24,921 nucleotides of DNA from a virus, in the IMG/VR virus record IMGVR_UViG_3300027763_000227, positions 1-24,921 of that record. One strand, written 5' to 3'. The position numbers and the translations under genes were made by a program. Position 1 is the first letter of the stretch. The number at the start of each line of letters is the position of its first letter. The notes under the pieces were generated by a model. It had not been told where the DNA came from. It did no database searches and was given only the letters and a program-made list of their open reading frames with translations. Shown piece by piece: positions 1 to 7,746 of this stretch.

Positions 1-1
1 T

Positions 2-166
2 TATATCTTAAGTGCATACCTTGCACTGGCAATTATGGACGGCACAGGTTTTCACATCAGCGAAGCGTACGTCACTTTGCTTGGTCAATGGGGTATGCTC
101 GTAATGGGCGCTTACTTTGGCGGTAGGACCCTTGAAAAACTGGCCGATATACGGAACAAGAAATGA
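2..166 (+). CDS. Holin-like small membrane protein, C-terminal part
   Basis: The 54 visible codons end at TGA 164-166; the start lies left of the window. The fragment opens with a hydrophobic stretch (YILSAYLALAIM) and has a second one (LLGQWGMLVMGAYFGG). It ends in a charged tail rich in Lys and Arg (RTLEKLADIRNKK). This layout of short hydrophobic helices followed by a basic cytoplasmic tail is typical of phage holins with two or three membrane segments, which form the inner-membrane lesion that lets the endolysin reach the cell wall. The stop codon overlaps the ATG of the endolysin gene (ATGA), so the two are probably translationally coupled, and a holin directly before an endolysin is a standard lysis cassette. 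The assignment rests on hydrophobicity and position, since no family-specific motif is visible in the fragment. Confidence 0.6.
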   Translation, partial: YILSAYLALAIMDGTGFHISEAYVTLLGQWGMLVMGAYFGGRTLEKLADIRNKK

Positions 167-675
167 ACTCCAATTTCCCCAAAGCCCTTGCTGCTGTCCT
201 CGTTCACGAAGGCGGCTACGTCAACAACCCCAAAGACCCGGGCGGTGAGACAAATTTAGGCTGTACCAAAGCCGTCTGGGAAGAGCATTGCGGCCACCCC
301 GTAGACACCAAAGCAATGAAAGCCCTGACCCCCAACGATGTTGGGCCGCTGTACAAGAACAAGTACTGGGACAAGGTAAAGGGTGACGATTTGCCTGCGG
401 GTGTGGACTACGTGGTGTTTGACGCTGCGATTAACTCCGGTCCGGGCCGTGCAGCCAAGTGGCTGCAAGCTTGTGTTGGGGTAGAGCCTGACGGTGGTAT
501 TGGGCCTAAAACACTGGCAGCAGTACGCGCCATGGACCCCAAACAATTGATTGACGACTATGGCCGTCGCCGTCTGTCATTCTTGACTGACTTGCCCACT
601 TGGGGTACATTTGGCAGAGGCTGGGCACGACGTGTCGCGGAAGTCACCAGCGCCGCATTGACCATGACTACATGA
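163..675 (+). CDS. Endolysin, GH108-type N-acetylmuramidase
   Basis: This 170-residue protein probably cleaves the glycan backbone of peptidoglycan at the end of infection. The N-terminus carries the glycoside hydrolase 108 signature: VHEGGYVNNPKDPGGETNLG at residues 14-33, where Glu16 of the EGGY motif is the expected catalytic acid. From about residue 105 it reads GIGPKTLAAV and continues into a basic, Trp-containing tail (TWGTFGRGWARRV). This matches the C-terminal peptidoglycan-binding domain (PG_binding_3 type) usually attached to GH108 in phage muramidases. The length is normal for the family. No signal peptide is seen, so export through the holin lesion is expected. The ATG overlaps the stop of the upstream holin-like gene. 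No spanin genes are visible nearby. Confidence 0.9.
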   Translation: MNSNFPKALAAVLVHEGGYVNNPKDPGGETNLGCTKAVWEEHCGHPVDTKAMKALTPNDVGPLYKNKYWDKVKGDDLPAGVDYVVFDAAINSGPGRAAKWLQACVGVEPDGGIGPKTLAAVRAMDPKQLIDDYGRRRLSFLTDLPTWGTFGRGWARRVAEVTSAALTMTT

Positions 676-683
676 GGTAGCCC

Positions 684-2561
684 GTGCCGTTACAAAAAAT
701 CCTGTTCAAGCCGGGGGTTAACCGAGAAAACACTCGTTACACCAACGAAGGCGGGTGGTATGAATCCGAGAAAGTCCGGTTTCGCCAAGGTACGCCTGAG
801 AAAATTGGCGGCTGGACGCGGTATAGCGCGTATACTTTTTTAGGTGTTTGCCGTTCCCTATGGAACTGGATCACGCTTGCAGGACAAAACCTTATCGGCG
901 TTGGTACGAACTTGAAGTTCTACATCAACCAAGGCGGGTATTACAACGACATTACGCCCATCCGCGCAAGCTCTACAATCAACAACAATCCGTTTGTAGC
1001 TACGCTGGGTTCTTCTACAATTACAGTAACGGACACAGCACACGGCGGCATTACAAATGACTACGTTACGTTCAGTGGAGCAGTAGGTCTGGGTGGTAAC
1101 GTTACCGCTACAGTCTTAAACGCCGAATACCAAATCACAGTATTAAGCGCTAACAGCTATACCATCACCGTATCTGTCACAGCTTCTGCTGCGGACGTGT
1201 CTGGCTCTCCCGGCGGCGGTGCTTCTGTCGTTGCCGCATATCAAGTCAATACTGGCCCCGCTATAGCTGCTCCTTTAGTTGGTTGGGGTGCAGGGGGTTG
1301 GGGGCTTGGCGTGTGGGGTTCTGGCGTTGCGGTCACCAATTCTCTACAACTCTGGAATCAATACAACTTTGGTGAGAATCTTTTGTTTGGTCCCCGTGGG
1401 GCAGGCATTTATTACTGGATAGCAAGCACTGGCGTTACTACCCGTGGTGTTAACTTGACTACGCTTGGCGATGCTCAAACGCCTGTGGTGCAGAACTACA
1501 TCATCGTGTCGGACACATCACGGTTTGTTCTTGTGTTTGGAACAAACGATCCTAACGCCACAAGCCCCAACGCTTTGGACCCCATGTTTATTCGTTGGTC
1601 GGATCAAGAAGACCCATTTGTTTGGACGCCTGCAATCACCAACCAAGCAGGCAGTATCCGTTTGTCGCACGGCTCTCAGATCATTGCCGCTATTCAAACC
1701 CGACAAGAAATTGTGACGTTCACCGATCAAGCCGTGTACTCACTGCAATACCTTGGCCCGCCCTATGTTTGGGGCACACAACTCTTGGGCGATAACATTT
1801 CTGTCATGGGGCCAAACACAGTAGCACTGGCTTCTGGGATTGTGTACTGGATGGGCGTGGACAAGTTCTACTTGTACGATGGCCGTGTGCAAACACTTTC
1901 TTGTGATCTGCTACGGTACGTGTTTACCGACATCAATCAAGGGCAAGCCGAGCAAATGTTTGTAGGCACCAACGAAGGCTTTAACGAAGTCTGGTGGTTC
2001 TACTGTTCGGCCAACTCCTTTACGGTGGACAAGTACGTGGTGTACAACTACCTCGAAAAGCTCTGGTACTACGGCACGCTGGCACGAACAGCTTGGCTAG
2101 ATTCTGGATTGCTGAATTTTCCAATTGCAGCTACTTACCTTAACAATATCGTTAACCAAGAAGACGGCGTGGACGACAACTCCACGGCTACGCCAGCAGC
2201 CATAGAGGCTTACATTTCTTCGTCTGAGTTTGACATTGGGGATGGCCACAACTTTGGCTACATCTGGCGAGTGCTGCCTGACTTGACCTTTAGTGACTCC
2301 ACAACAGACCCTACTGGGGCACAACCGCAAGTTACAATGACGTTGTATCCAATGACAAGTTCAGGCTCGGGCGCAGGCACAGCAGCGTCAGCAAGCATAA
2401 CCAAGATTGCCGCGTACAACATCACCGAAGAATTTACAGGTATTGTGTACACCCGCGTGCGTGGGCGGCAGCTAATTTTAAAAATGAGTTCTAACCAGAT
2501 TGGAACCACTTGGCAAATGGGCGCTCCACGTATTGACATCAGACCCGACGGGAGGAGATGA
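684..2561 (+). CDS. Tail/head-completion structural protein, P22 gp10-like
   Basis: A 625-residue virion protein starting at GTG 684, with a GAGGT Shine-Dalgarno at 674-678. The N-terminus (FKPGVNRENTRYTNEGGWYE, residues 8-27, followed by VRFRQGTPEKIGGW) is a pattern I know from structural proteins of many uncultured podoviruses. Residues 103-165 contain TVTDTAHGGITNDYVTFSGA and then repeated Thr/Val strands, resembling the small beta domain often annotated in phage proteins as E1 FCCH-like. The middle region has propeller-like beta repeats: an Asp-rich IRWSDQEDPFVWTP segment, then QEIVTFTDQAVYSLQYLG and WMGVDKFYLYDGRVQ. The C-terminus ends RVRGRQLILKM...APRIDIRPDGRR. The overall plan recalls the P22 gp10 / T7 gp12 nozzle proteins that plug the portal and stabilise packaged DNA. 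Structural role is confident; the gp10 equivalence is an inference. Confidence 0.72.
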   Translation: MPLQKILFKPGVNRENTRYTNEGGWYESEKVRFRQGTPEKIGGWTRYSAYTFLGVCRSLWNWITLAGQNLIGVGTNLKFYINQGGYYNDITPIRASSTINNNPFVATLGSSTITVTDTAHGGITNDYVTFSGAVGLGGNVTATVLNAEYQITVLSANSYTITVSVTASAADVSGSPGGGASVVAAYQVNTGPAIAAPLVGWGAGGWGLGVWGSGVAVTNSLQLWNQYNFGENLLFGPRGAGIYYWIASTGVTTRGVNLTTLGDAQTPVVQNYIIVSDTSRFVLVFGTNDPNATSPNALDPMFIRWSDQEDPFVWTPAITNQAGSIRLSHGSQIIAAIQTRQEIVTFTDQAVYSLQYLGPPYVWGTQLLGDNISVMGPNTVALASGIVYWMGVDKFYLYDGRVQTLSCDLLRYVFTDINQGQAEQMFVGTNEGFNEVWWFYCSANSFTVDKYVVYNYLEKLWYYGTLARTAWLDSGLLNFPIAATYLNNIVNQEDGVDDNSTATPAAIEAYISSSEFDIGDGHNFGYIWRVLPDLTFSDSTTDPTGAQPQVTMTLYPMTSSGSGAGTAASASITKIAAYNITEEFTGIVYTRVRGRQLILKMSSNQIGTTWQMGAPRIDIRPDGRR

Positions 2562-2590
2562 CTTCCCATCTGTTTATATGGTGATACAAT
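2562..2590 (+). promoter_or_regulatory. Possible extended -10 promoter for the homing endonuclease
   Basis: In the 52 bases between the structural gene and the endonuclease start there is TGATACAAT at 2582-2590, an extended -10 element (TG-N-TACAAT, five of six matches to TATAAT). Seventeen bases upstream lies a poor -35 (CTTCCC, 2562-2567), which is acceptable for extended -10 promoters. A private promoter is common for free-standing homing endonuclease genes. Read by eye only. Confidence 0.35.
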
Positions 2591-2592
2591 AC

Positions 2593-2611
2593 AAGCTCTT
2601 ACAAGGAGCTT
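2593..2611 (+). promoter_or_regulatory. RBS hairpin before the homing endonuclease
   Basis: AAGCTC (2593-2598) pairs perfectly with GAGCTT (2606-2611) around a 7-base loop. The Shine-Dalgarno AAGGAG (2603-2608) sits half in the loop and half in the 3' arm, and the ATG follows at 2614. Folding would partly mask ribosome access. Phage T4 homing endonuclease genes are known to be controlled by RBS-masking hairpins; that this one works the same way is inference. Confidence 0.45.
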
Positions 2612-2613
2612 TT

Positions 2614-3234
2614 ATGAAATTTGTAGACAGGACAGGTCAGGTGTTTGGTAAATTAACAGTGTTTGAACAGGCTGGACGCGACAAGCTAAAAAAGGTATTG
2701 TGGCGTTGTACGTGCGAATGCGGTAATGAAACGGTAGTGGTATCGGGCAGTTTGGTGACGGGCAACACAACTTCATGCGGTTGCACCGTTCCAAACTTTA
2801 AACACGGTGGTTGGAAAAAATCTTCTTACAACACATGGCGGGCAATGATTAGACGGTGCACAATCTCAACAGATAAAGATTACCTTCGGTATGGTGGGAA
2901 AGGTATATCTGTGTGCCCTGCGTGGATGGAGTATAAAAACTTTGTCGCCGACATGGGTGAGCCTGAAGGTGACGAAACGCTTGACCGTGTTGATACATAC
3001 GGTAACTACTCTCCTGAAAACTGCCGCTGGGCGGGTGTGCAAACACAAAACAGAAACACGCGCTTGCGTGTAAATAGCACTACAGGATTTATAGGCGTAT
3101 CAGTCGTCGGTCGAAAATTTTTAGCAAAAATTTCTGTTGGCAAAAAGTCTTACTACTCAAAACTTTGCGCCACTGTGGAAGAAGCCGCTGCAGCCCGCAA
3201 AGAACTTGAACGCCTTCACTGGAAAACCGCGTAA
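2614..3234 (+). CDS. Homing endonuclease, zinc-ribbon + HNH-like + AP2 domains
   Basis: A 206-residue free-standing endonuclease of the HNH/AP2 type, expected to cut a specific site in related phage genomes that lack it and so spread itself. Residues 30-57 form a zinc ribbon (WRCTCECGNE, then SCGC; Cys32, 34, 36, 55 and 57). Residues 72-139 are the HNH-like nuclease region: YNTWRAMIRRC, YGGKGISVCPAW, then LDRVDTYGNYSPENCRW. In that last motif the usual HNH residues are replaced by the Asp/Asn pattern seen in this subfamily. Residues 155-202 are an AP2-type DNA-binding domain (GFIGVSVVGRKFLAKISVGK ... EEAAAARKELERLHW). The ATG at 2614 is chosen over upstream in-frame starts because AAGGAG precedes it and the longer version overlaps the previous gene. 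The stop overlaps the next ATG (TAATG). The gene sits between two structural genes, as an invader would. Confidence 0.85.
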   Translation: MKFVDRTGQVFGKLTVFEQAGRDKLKKVLWRCTCECGNETVVVSGSLVTGNTTSCGCTVPNFKHGGWKKSSYNTWRAMIRRCTISTDKDYLRYGGKGISVCPAWMEYKNFVADMGEPEGDETLDRVDTYGNYSPENCRWAGVQTQNRNTRLRVNSTTGFIGVSVVGRKFLAKISVGKKSYYSKLCATVEEAAAARKELERLHWKTA

Positions 3235-3542
3235 TGGCACAAGTAAATGTAAGCCCTCCCAGCCTACCGCTGGCCCCGGAAGAATACAATCGTCAGTACA
3301 TGGACAAGCTGGCAAACGTGTTTCGTTTGTTTTTTAACCAGATCAACAACGCCGGGCCGATAGCGGGCGCTACGCAGCGAAACGGGACAGACGTAATTTC
3401 TGGTTTGAGCTTTAGCCAGCCCGATCCTGCAACTCCCGGACAATACGTTGTGAGCTTGCCGACCGATGCCGATTACGCTAACCTACGGGTGGGGTCTGTT
3501 TATTACGACAGTGCCACCAAAATATTAAAAATAAAGGTCTGA
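3234..3542 (+). CDS. Conserved phage protein next to virion genes, 102 residues
   Basis: I recognise this as a recurring small protein of uncultured tailed phages, but no function is established. It begins MAQVNVSPPSLPLAPEEYNR, continues with an aromatic helix (LANVFRLFFNQINNAGPI), and ends in a short beta-rich part (YANLRVGSVYYDSATKILKI). There is no signal peptide, membrane helix or enzyme motif. Its start overlaps the endonuclease stop and it has only a weak upstream Shine-Dalgarno (TGGA), so it now probably depends on translational coupling. The next gene starts two bases after its stop. Its place among virion genes suggests a small structural or assembly protein, such as an adaptor or tail component. 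This is inference from position. Confidence 0.75.
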   Translation: MAQVNVSPPSLPLAPEEYNRQYMDKLANVFRLFFNQINNAGPIAGATQRNGTDVISGLSFSQPDPATPGQYVVSLPTDADYANLRVGSVYYDSATKILKIKV

Positions 3543-3543
3543 T

Positions 3544-6186
3544 ATGAGCCTTCACGCACTTGCCACACACATGGCCCAACACGGGCGTGGACCAGACTCC
3601 ATGTTGGTGCACATGTCGCCACGCGAAGTTAATGGATTGCAGGCTTTGGCCAAAGCCCATGGCGGATCACTGACGATCAACCCAGAAACAGGTTTACCCG
3701 AAGCAGGGTTTTTGGATTCATTGTTACCTGTCCTTGCAGGCTTGGCTTTGGGCCCCGCTGGTTTTGGCCTGATGAGCAGTTTAGGAGCCGCAGCCACAGT
3801 AGGTGGCATTACCACGCTGGCAACCGGCAGTTTGCAAAAAGGTTTGATGGCGGGCTTGGGAGCGTATGGCGGAGCCGGGTTGGGCGCAGGGCTTGCAGGT
3901 GCGGGTGCGGATGCGTTGACGACCGCTGGAATGGCAAATTATACGGATACGCTTGCTGCGCAAGGTTTGGAAGCAGGCACTCCTGCATACGGAGAAGCCG
4001 CATCTAAACTGGGTTTAGAGTCTCAGGCAGCGGCGCAAGCGGCATCCAACGCAAGTAAGTTGAGCGCAGGGTATGATGCCGTTACTTCTAGCCCAGCCGC
4101 ACTTGGCAAATTTGCAATGGACAACGGCAAGTCGCTGTTGGCCGCAACTTCCCCCATGCTGGCGGGCTCGGGCGTGCAGACAACAACATCGGCACCACAA
4201 ACCCCAAGTTACTATCGCCCCTTTATGTACGATCCGCAGACCCAAGGTCTGCAAGCTCTGACGCCTGTCAGCGGCAAAGGAATCAAAGAAGGCGGTTTGA
4301 TGAGCTTGGCCAACGGCGGAGCCGTAGCCTTTGCCGATGGTGGCACCTCCATGACTTCTCCTTACTTGAATGCTATCAACAACCCCGAAACAATTCCGTT
4401 GATGAGCGGCGAAACGCAAGCCGAAGGTCTGGCCCGTGTGCAAGCACTACAGACAGCGTTTGATAAACAAAACAAAGACCGCATGGAAGCCGCAGGTCAA
4501 CAAGCTCCTGAAACAATTGAATACACACAAAGCCCCGCAGGTCTGAACCCTTCAAGCCCCACTGTGCAAACTCAGGCTGATGCGGACTACTGGGAGCAAC
4601 GTGCAGCCGATGCGCAAGGGTCGCCATTTGTTGCAGGGGGAGGTGGTGGTTCTCAAGACAATGGGCAACGTCAAGTTGACTTCATCAAGTCTTTAATGCC
4701 CAACAACCCCGCACCTGTTGGCCCGACCAATGCCGAATTACAAGCCGCGCAAGAGAAAGAACGGGCCGAGTTGGCTGCTCGTCGGGCTGCAATGGCCACA
4801 AACCCCGGGGATTTTGCAATAACAGGCCCTACCACCGCCAAGTTGCCGGACGTACCCGCAACAGGCGGCGAACCCATGTCCAAAGCTCAAGGCATTCAAA
4901 CATTGGCCAAACCGGACGTACCAAGACCAACTGCTCAGACGGATGGGCCCCCTATAACGACGTCTGGTATTGAACAACTGGTTCACGGTAGCATCTACGA
5001 TCCCAAAACAGGCCACTACCGCAACCCAACAGCAGCAGAGATTGGCGCTAAAGGTATTGCAGAGGCTAAAAACAACACGGCTGAAATGGAGCAGTTGTAT
5101 TCCCAGTACTTTAAGACGTACAAGCCCGGCGAGGTTTTAGATTTTGCAGGCGGCACATTGACCAAGAATGCTGATGGCACGGCCACGCACAAGTACACCG
5201 ATGCAAACGGAAAGGAACAGTCGTACACGTTCAGTGCGGCCACCGATTTGGCTACCGTTGCAAACAACGACCCGGCAATTGCCCGTGAGTGGAAAAGCAT
5301 GTTTAACTACGCGCCGCCAAAAAATACAGGTTCGCCCATTATCACAACTCCCGGCCCAACATACCCCTCCGTGCCAACTGGTGGTAGCGGGACTGCGGGT
5401 TCTGCAACGACTCGTGACTTCAACTGGCAGCAAACGCCGATCGACAAGTTGCCAACCATCGAGCAAAAGAAACCCGAAGACGCAATGTCTGGCGAGTCGC
5501 TTGCAGCTTACAACGCATTGTTTGGCAAAGGCTCAACTGCTACCAAGCAGTGGACTACATATCCCGGTCGCAACTACTTGCCCAACACAGGGCAGGGGTT
5601 CTTTGTCCAGCGTGGCGGAGAGGCGGCAAGCACAAACCCATCTGGGTCTAGCTCCGGTTCCAGCTCGGGTTCTGGCTCAAGCTCCAGTTCAACTCCCGGC
5701 CAGCCAACCACAGCGCAATTAAACGACAAAACAACCATACCAACCCAATCCCCCGGAGAAGGCAATCATTGGGTATGGATTGATAGCCCCGGTGCAAAAC
5801 ACTGGGTCTCTGTTCCCAAGGAGCCCGACACTACCGGCGGGTCCAGCCCCGGCGGCGCAGCCCGCGGCGGTTTAATGGGTTACGCCGCAGGCGGGCTCGG
5901 CTCGTTGGGTGGCTACTCTGATGGTGGCCGACTGCTGCGCGGCCCGGGTGATGGGGTGTCTGACTCGATCCCTGCCTCGATTGGTAATCGCCAGCCTGCC
6001 CGCCTTGCCGATGGTGAGTTCGTTGTGCCTGCCCGCATTGTGTCTGAGTTGGGTAATGGCTCGACTGAAGCTGGTGCGCGTAAACTATACGCCATGATGG
6101 ATCGTGTGCAGCGTGCTCGCCGACACTCAATCGGTAAAGGTAATGTGGCTAAAAACAGCCGCGCCGATAAATATCTTCCCGCATAA
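3544..6186 (+). CDS. Large Gly/Ala-rich virion protein, probable internal/ejection protein
   Basis: An 880-residue protein of a type common in uncultured tailed phages. Residues 25-55 hold a conserved opening (MSPREVNGLQALAKAHGGSL, then NPETGLPEAGFL). Residues 56-125 are a long hydrophobic Gly/Ala-rich segment (ALGPAGFGLM, GAYGGAGLGAGLAGAG) with glycine-zipper spacing that could insert in or cross a membrane during DNA entry. Around 250-270 is GGLMSLANGGAVAFADGG, a signature repeated in the next two proteins. Residues 280-700 are Pro/Thr/Gln-rich and probably unstructured. Residues 698-720 are a serine/glycine linker. The C-terminus (773-860) has ARGGLMGYAAGGLGSLGGYS, GPGDGVSDSIPAS and LADGEFVVPARIVSELGNGS, a block often found in phage internal or tape-measure-like proteins. 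An ejection role is inferred from composition and from the giant protein downstream. Confidence 0.7.
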   Translation: MSLHALATHMAQHGRGPDSMLVHMSPREVNGLQALAKAHGGSLTINPETGLPEAGFLDSLLPVLAGLALGPAGFGLMSSLGAAATVGGITTLATGSLQKGLMAGLGAYGGAGLGAGLAGAGADALTTAGMANYTDTLAAQGLEAGTPAYGEAASKLGLESQAAAQAASNASKLSAGYDAVTSSPAALGKFAMDNGKSLLAATSPMLAGSGVQTTTSAPQTPSYYRPFMYDPQTQGLQALTPVSGKGIKEGGLMSLANGGAVAFADGGTSMTSPYLNAINNPETIPLMSGETQAEGLARVQALQTAFDKQNKDRMEAAGQQAPETIEYTQSPAGLNPSSPTVQTQADADYWEQRAADAQGSPFVAGGGGGSQDNGQRQVDFIKSLMPNNPAPVGPTNAELQAAQEKERAELAARRAAMATNPGDFAITGPTTAKLPDVPATGGEPMSKAQGIQTLAKPDVPRPTAQTDGPPITTSGIEQLVHGSIYDPKTGHYRNPTAAEIGAKGIAEAKNNTAEMEQLYSQYFKTYKPGEVLDFAGGTLTKNADGTATHKYTDANGKEQSYTFSAATDLATVANNDPAIAREWKSMFNYAPPKNTGSPIITTPGPTYPSVPTGGSGTAGSATTRDFNWQQTPIDKLPTIEQKKPEDAMSGESLAAYNALFGKGSTATKQWTTYPGRNYLPNTGQGFFVQRGGEAASTNPSGSSSGSSSGSGSSSSSTPGQPTTAQLNDKTTIPTQSPGEGNHWVWIDSPGAKHWVSVPKEPDTTGGSSPGGAARGGLMGYAAGGLGSLGGYSDGGRLLRGPGDGVSDSIPASIGNRQPARLADGEFVVPARIVSELGNGSTEAGARKLYAMMDRVQRARRHSIGKGNVAKNSRADKYLPA
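5635..5700 (+). repeat. Low-complexity Ser/Gly codon repeat
   Basis: About 66 bases of repeated TCN/AGC and GGT/GGC codons encode a Ser/Gly linker (residues 698-720 of the 880-residue protein). Synonymous codons are mixed, so the repeat is kept at protein level rather than being a fresh DNA expansion. It probably acts as a flexible spacer before the Pro-rich and C-terminal modules. Confidence 0.75.
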
Positions 6187-6195
6187 GGAGCCGAT

Positions 6196-7737
6196 ATGGC
6201 CGATCCACAATACACACAACAACAGATAACGCAGACTACCATTCCTGACTACGCTCGGCGCTACGTTGAGAACATGTTGGGCGTGGGCGAGAGCACGCTC
6301 TTCAAGTACAAAACAAAAAAAGACGATAATGGCAACGAGGTTCCTGTTCTTGACGATAAAGGGATGCCAATTCCCGAATTCTTCCAGCCGTTCCAGCAGT
6401 ACACAGGCGAACGTCAAGCGCAATTTACGCCATTGCAACAGCAAGCGTTTGAGGGCGCAAAAGAGTTGCGGGTTCCCGGTCAGATGTACGACGCCTCGCA
6501 GATGGCCAAGCAGGCCACGCAGATGGCAGGGCAAACGGCCTACAAGCCGTCTAATTTTCAGTCGTCCATGGTGCAGGCTCCACAGGTCAACCAGTACCAG
6601 ATGCAGGGGCCATTGGAAGTTAATGCTGGTCCGTTATCGCAGTATGAAATGCAGGGGCCAAAAGATTTAACGGCCAAGAATTTCACTGACGCAGGTGTTG
6701 CCAGCCAGTACATGAACCCGTACCAGCAACAGGTCACGGATATTCAAAAGCGGGAAGCTATACGTCAATCGGCAGCAGCAGGCACGCAGCAACAAGCACA
6801 GGCTGCGCAGGCAGGGGCTTTTGGTGGTAGTCGAGATGCCATCATGCGGGCTGAGCGTGAGCGCAACCTTGGTACACAGTTGAACGACATCCAAGCGCAA
6901 GGCTCAAACCAAGCGTACACCCAAGGCATGGGACAGTTCAATGCGGACCAAGCTCGGGCGCTTCAAGCCGCTTCAGGCAACCAACAAGCCGGGTTGACGA
7001 CCGCTCAGCAAAACTTAGCGGCGCAGCTTCAGACGCAAGGACTGAGCGCACAACAAGCAATGCAAGCAGCGTTGGCCAATCAGCAAATGGGTTACAACGT
7101 CAACAACGCCAACCTGCAATCCATGTTGGGTACACAGCAGTTGGGCACAGGCCAGAGCATGCAAGCTCAACTGGCAAATCAGTCGGCCATGAACGCCATG
7201 AACCAGCTCAACGAGCAGTCGGGTCAATACGGGGCGGGCTTGGGGCTGCAAGGTCTTCAAACAGCGTTGTCAGGCGCGGGTCAGTTGGGTAATTTGGGTC
7301 AGAACATTTACGCCCAAAACCAAGGCAACCTCAACATGCAGAATCAGATGGGCACGCAGCAGCAAGGCCAAGTTCAGAACATGTTGAATAACAACTACCA
7401 AGACTTCCAAGCAGCCCAGAACATGCCCTACAAGCAGTTGGGTTTCATGTCTGATTTGGTGCGCGGAACGCAAGGTCTTGGCCAGTCAAACATTTACCAG
7501 TACAACACCCCGCCCAGTCCCATTTCGCAACTGACAGGGGCGGGAATAGCAGCATACGGGGCTTCCAAAGTGTTTGGCTCAGCCAAAGGCGGCATGATTA
7601 AGTCTAGCTACGCTGATGGCGGGGCGGTTGACCGTCCTGTGTATGCCCATGCTTTTGACAACGGCTCTGGCATGGCTCGTGGTGGTAGAGTTAAAGGACA
7701 CGGCTTGGTTGATTTGGCCTTGTCTCGCATGGCTTAA
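6196..7737 (+). CDS. Gln-rich virion protein, probable internal/ejection protein
   Basis: This 513-residue protein has a clear AAGGAG at 6185-6190 that overlaps the stop of the preceding gene. Residues 1-75 are a conserved opening (TTIPDYARRYVENMLGVGES ... FTPLQQQAFEGAKEL). The middle (about 190-430) is dominated by Gln, Ala, Asn and Gly in a helical pattern, for example AAAGTQQQAQAAQAGAFGGS followed by DAIMRAERERNLG, which suggests a long rod or coiled coil. A tandem QY(Q/E)MQGP motif occurs at about residues 133-155. The C-terminus (463-503) contains GGMIKSSYADGGAVDRP and MARGGRVKGHG, related to motifs in both neighbouring proteins. No enzyme motif is seen. Position and composition suggest a virion core or ejection component comparable in role, not in sequence, to T7 gp14/gp15 or P22 gp7/gp20. 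Confidence 0.68.
   Translation: MADPQYTQQQITQTTIPDYARRYVENMLGVGESTLFKYKTKKDDNGNEVPVLDDKGMPIPEFFQPFQQYTGERQAQFTPLQQQAFEGAKELRVPGQMYDASQMAKQATQMAGQTAYKPSNFQSSMVQAPQVNQYQMQGPLEVNAGPLSQYEMQGPKDLTAKNFTDAGVASQYMNPYQQQVTDIQKREAIRQSAAAGTQQQAQAAQAGAFGGSRDAIMRAERERNLGTQLNDIQAQGSNQAYTQGMGQFNADQARALQAASGNQQAGLTTAQQNLAAQLQTQGLSAQQAMQAALANQQMGYNVNNANLQSMLGTQQLGTGQSMQAQLANQSAMNAMNQLNEQSGQYGAGLGLQGLQTALSGAGQLGNLGQNIYAQNQGNLNMQNQMGTQQQGQVQNMLNNNYQDFQAAQNMPYKQLGFMSDLVRGTQGLGQSNIYQYNTPPSPISQLTGAGIAAYGASKVFGSAKGGMIKSSYADGGAVDRPVYAHAFDNGSGMARGGRVKGHGLVDLALSRMA
6592..6660 (+). repeat. Short in-frame direct repeat within the Gln-rich gene
   Basis: Two 21-base units at 6592-6612 and 6640-6660 differ at three positions. 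The last 12 bases, ATGCAGGGGCCA, are identical. They are 48 bases apart and encode QYQMQGP and QYEMQGP, so this is a small internal duplication of a protein motif. Confidence 0.7.
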
Positions 7738-7746
7738 GGAATAAAA

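Noticed and set aside
2533-2561. TTGACA (2533-2538) as a promoter -35 box
   Set aside because: No acceptable -10 lies 15-19 bases downstream; the box is within the codons of the structural gene.
2500-2613. Longer in-frame start for the homing endonuclease at 2500
   Set aside because: It would overlap the structural gene by 62 bases, lacks an RBS, and the added residues do not resemble the family; ATG 2614 with AAGGAG fits.
5168-5722. 184-codon plus-strand frame overlapping the 880-residue gene
   Set aside because: Composition is Thr/Pro/Arg/Ser scrambled from the other frame, and the main frame has clear conserved ends.
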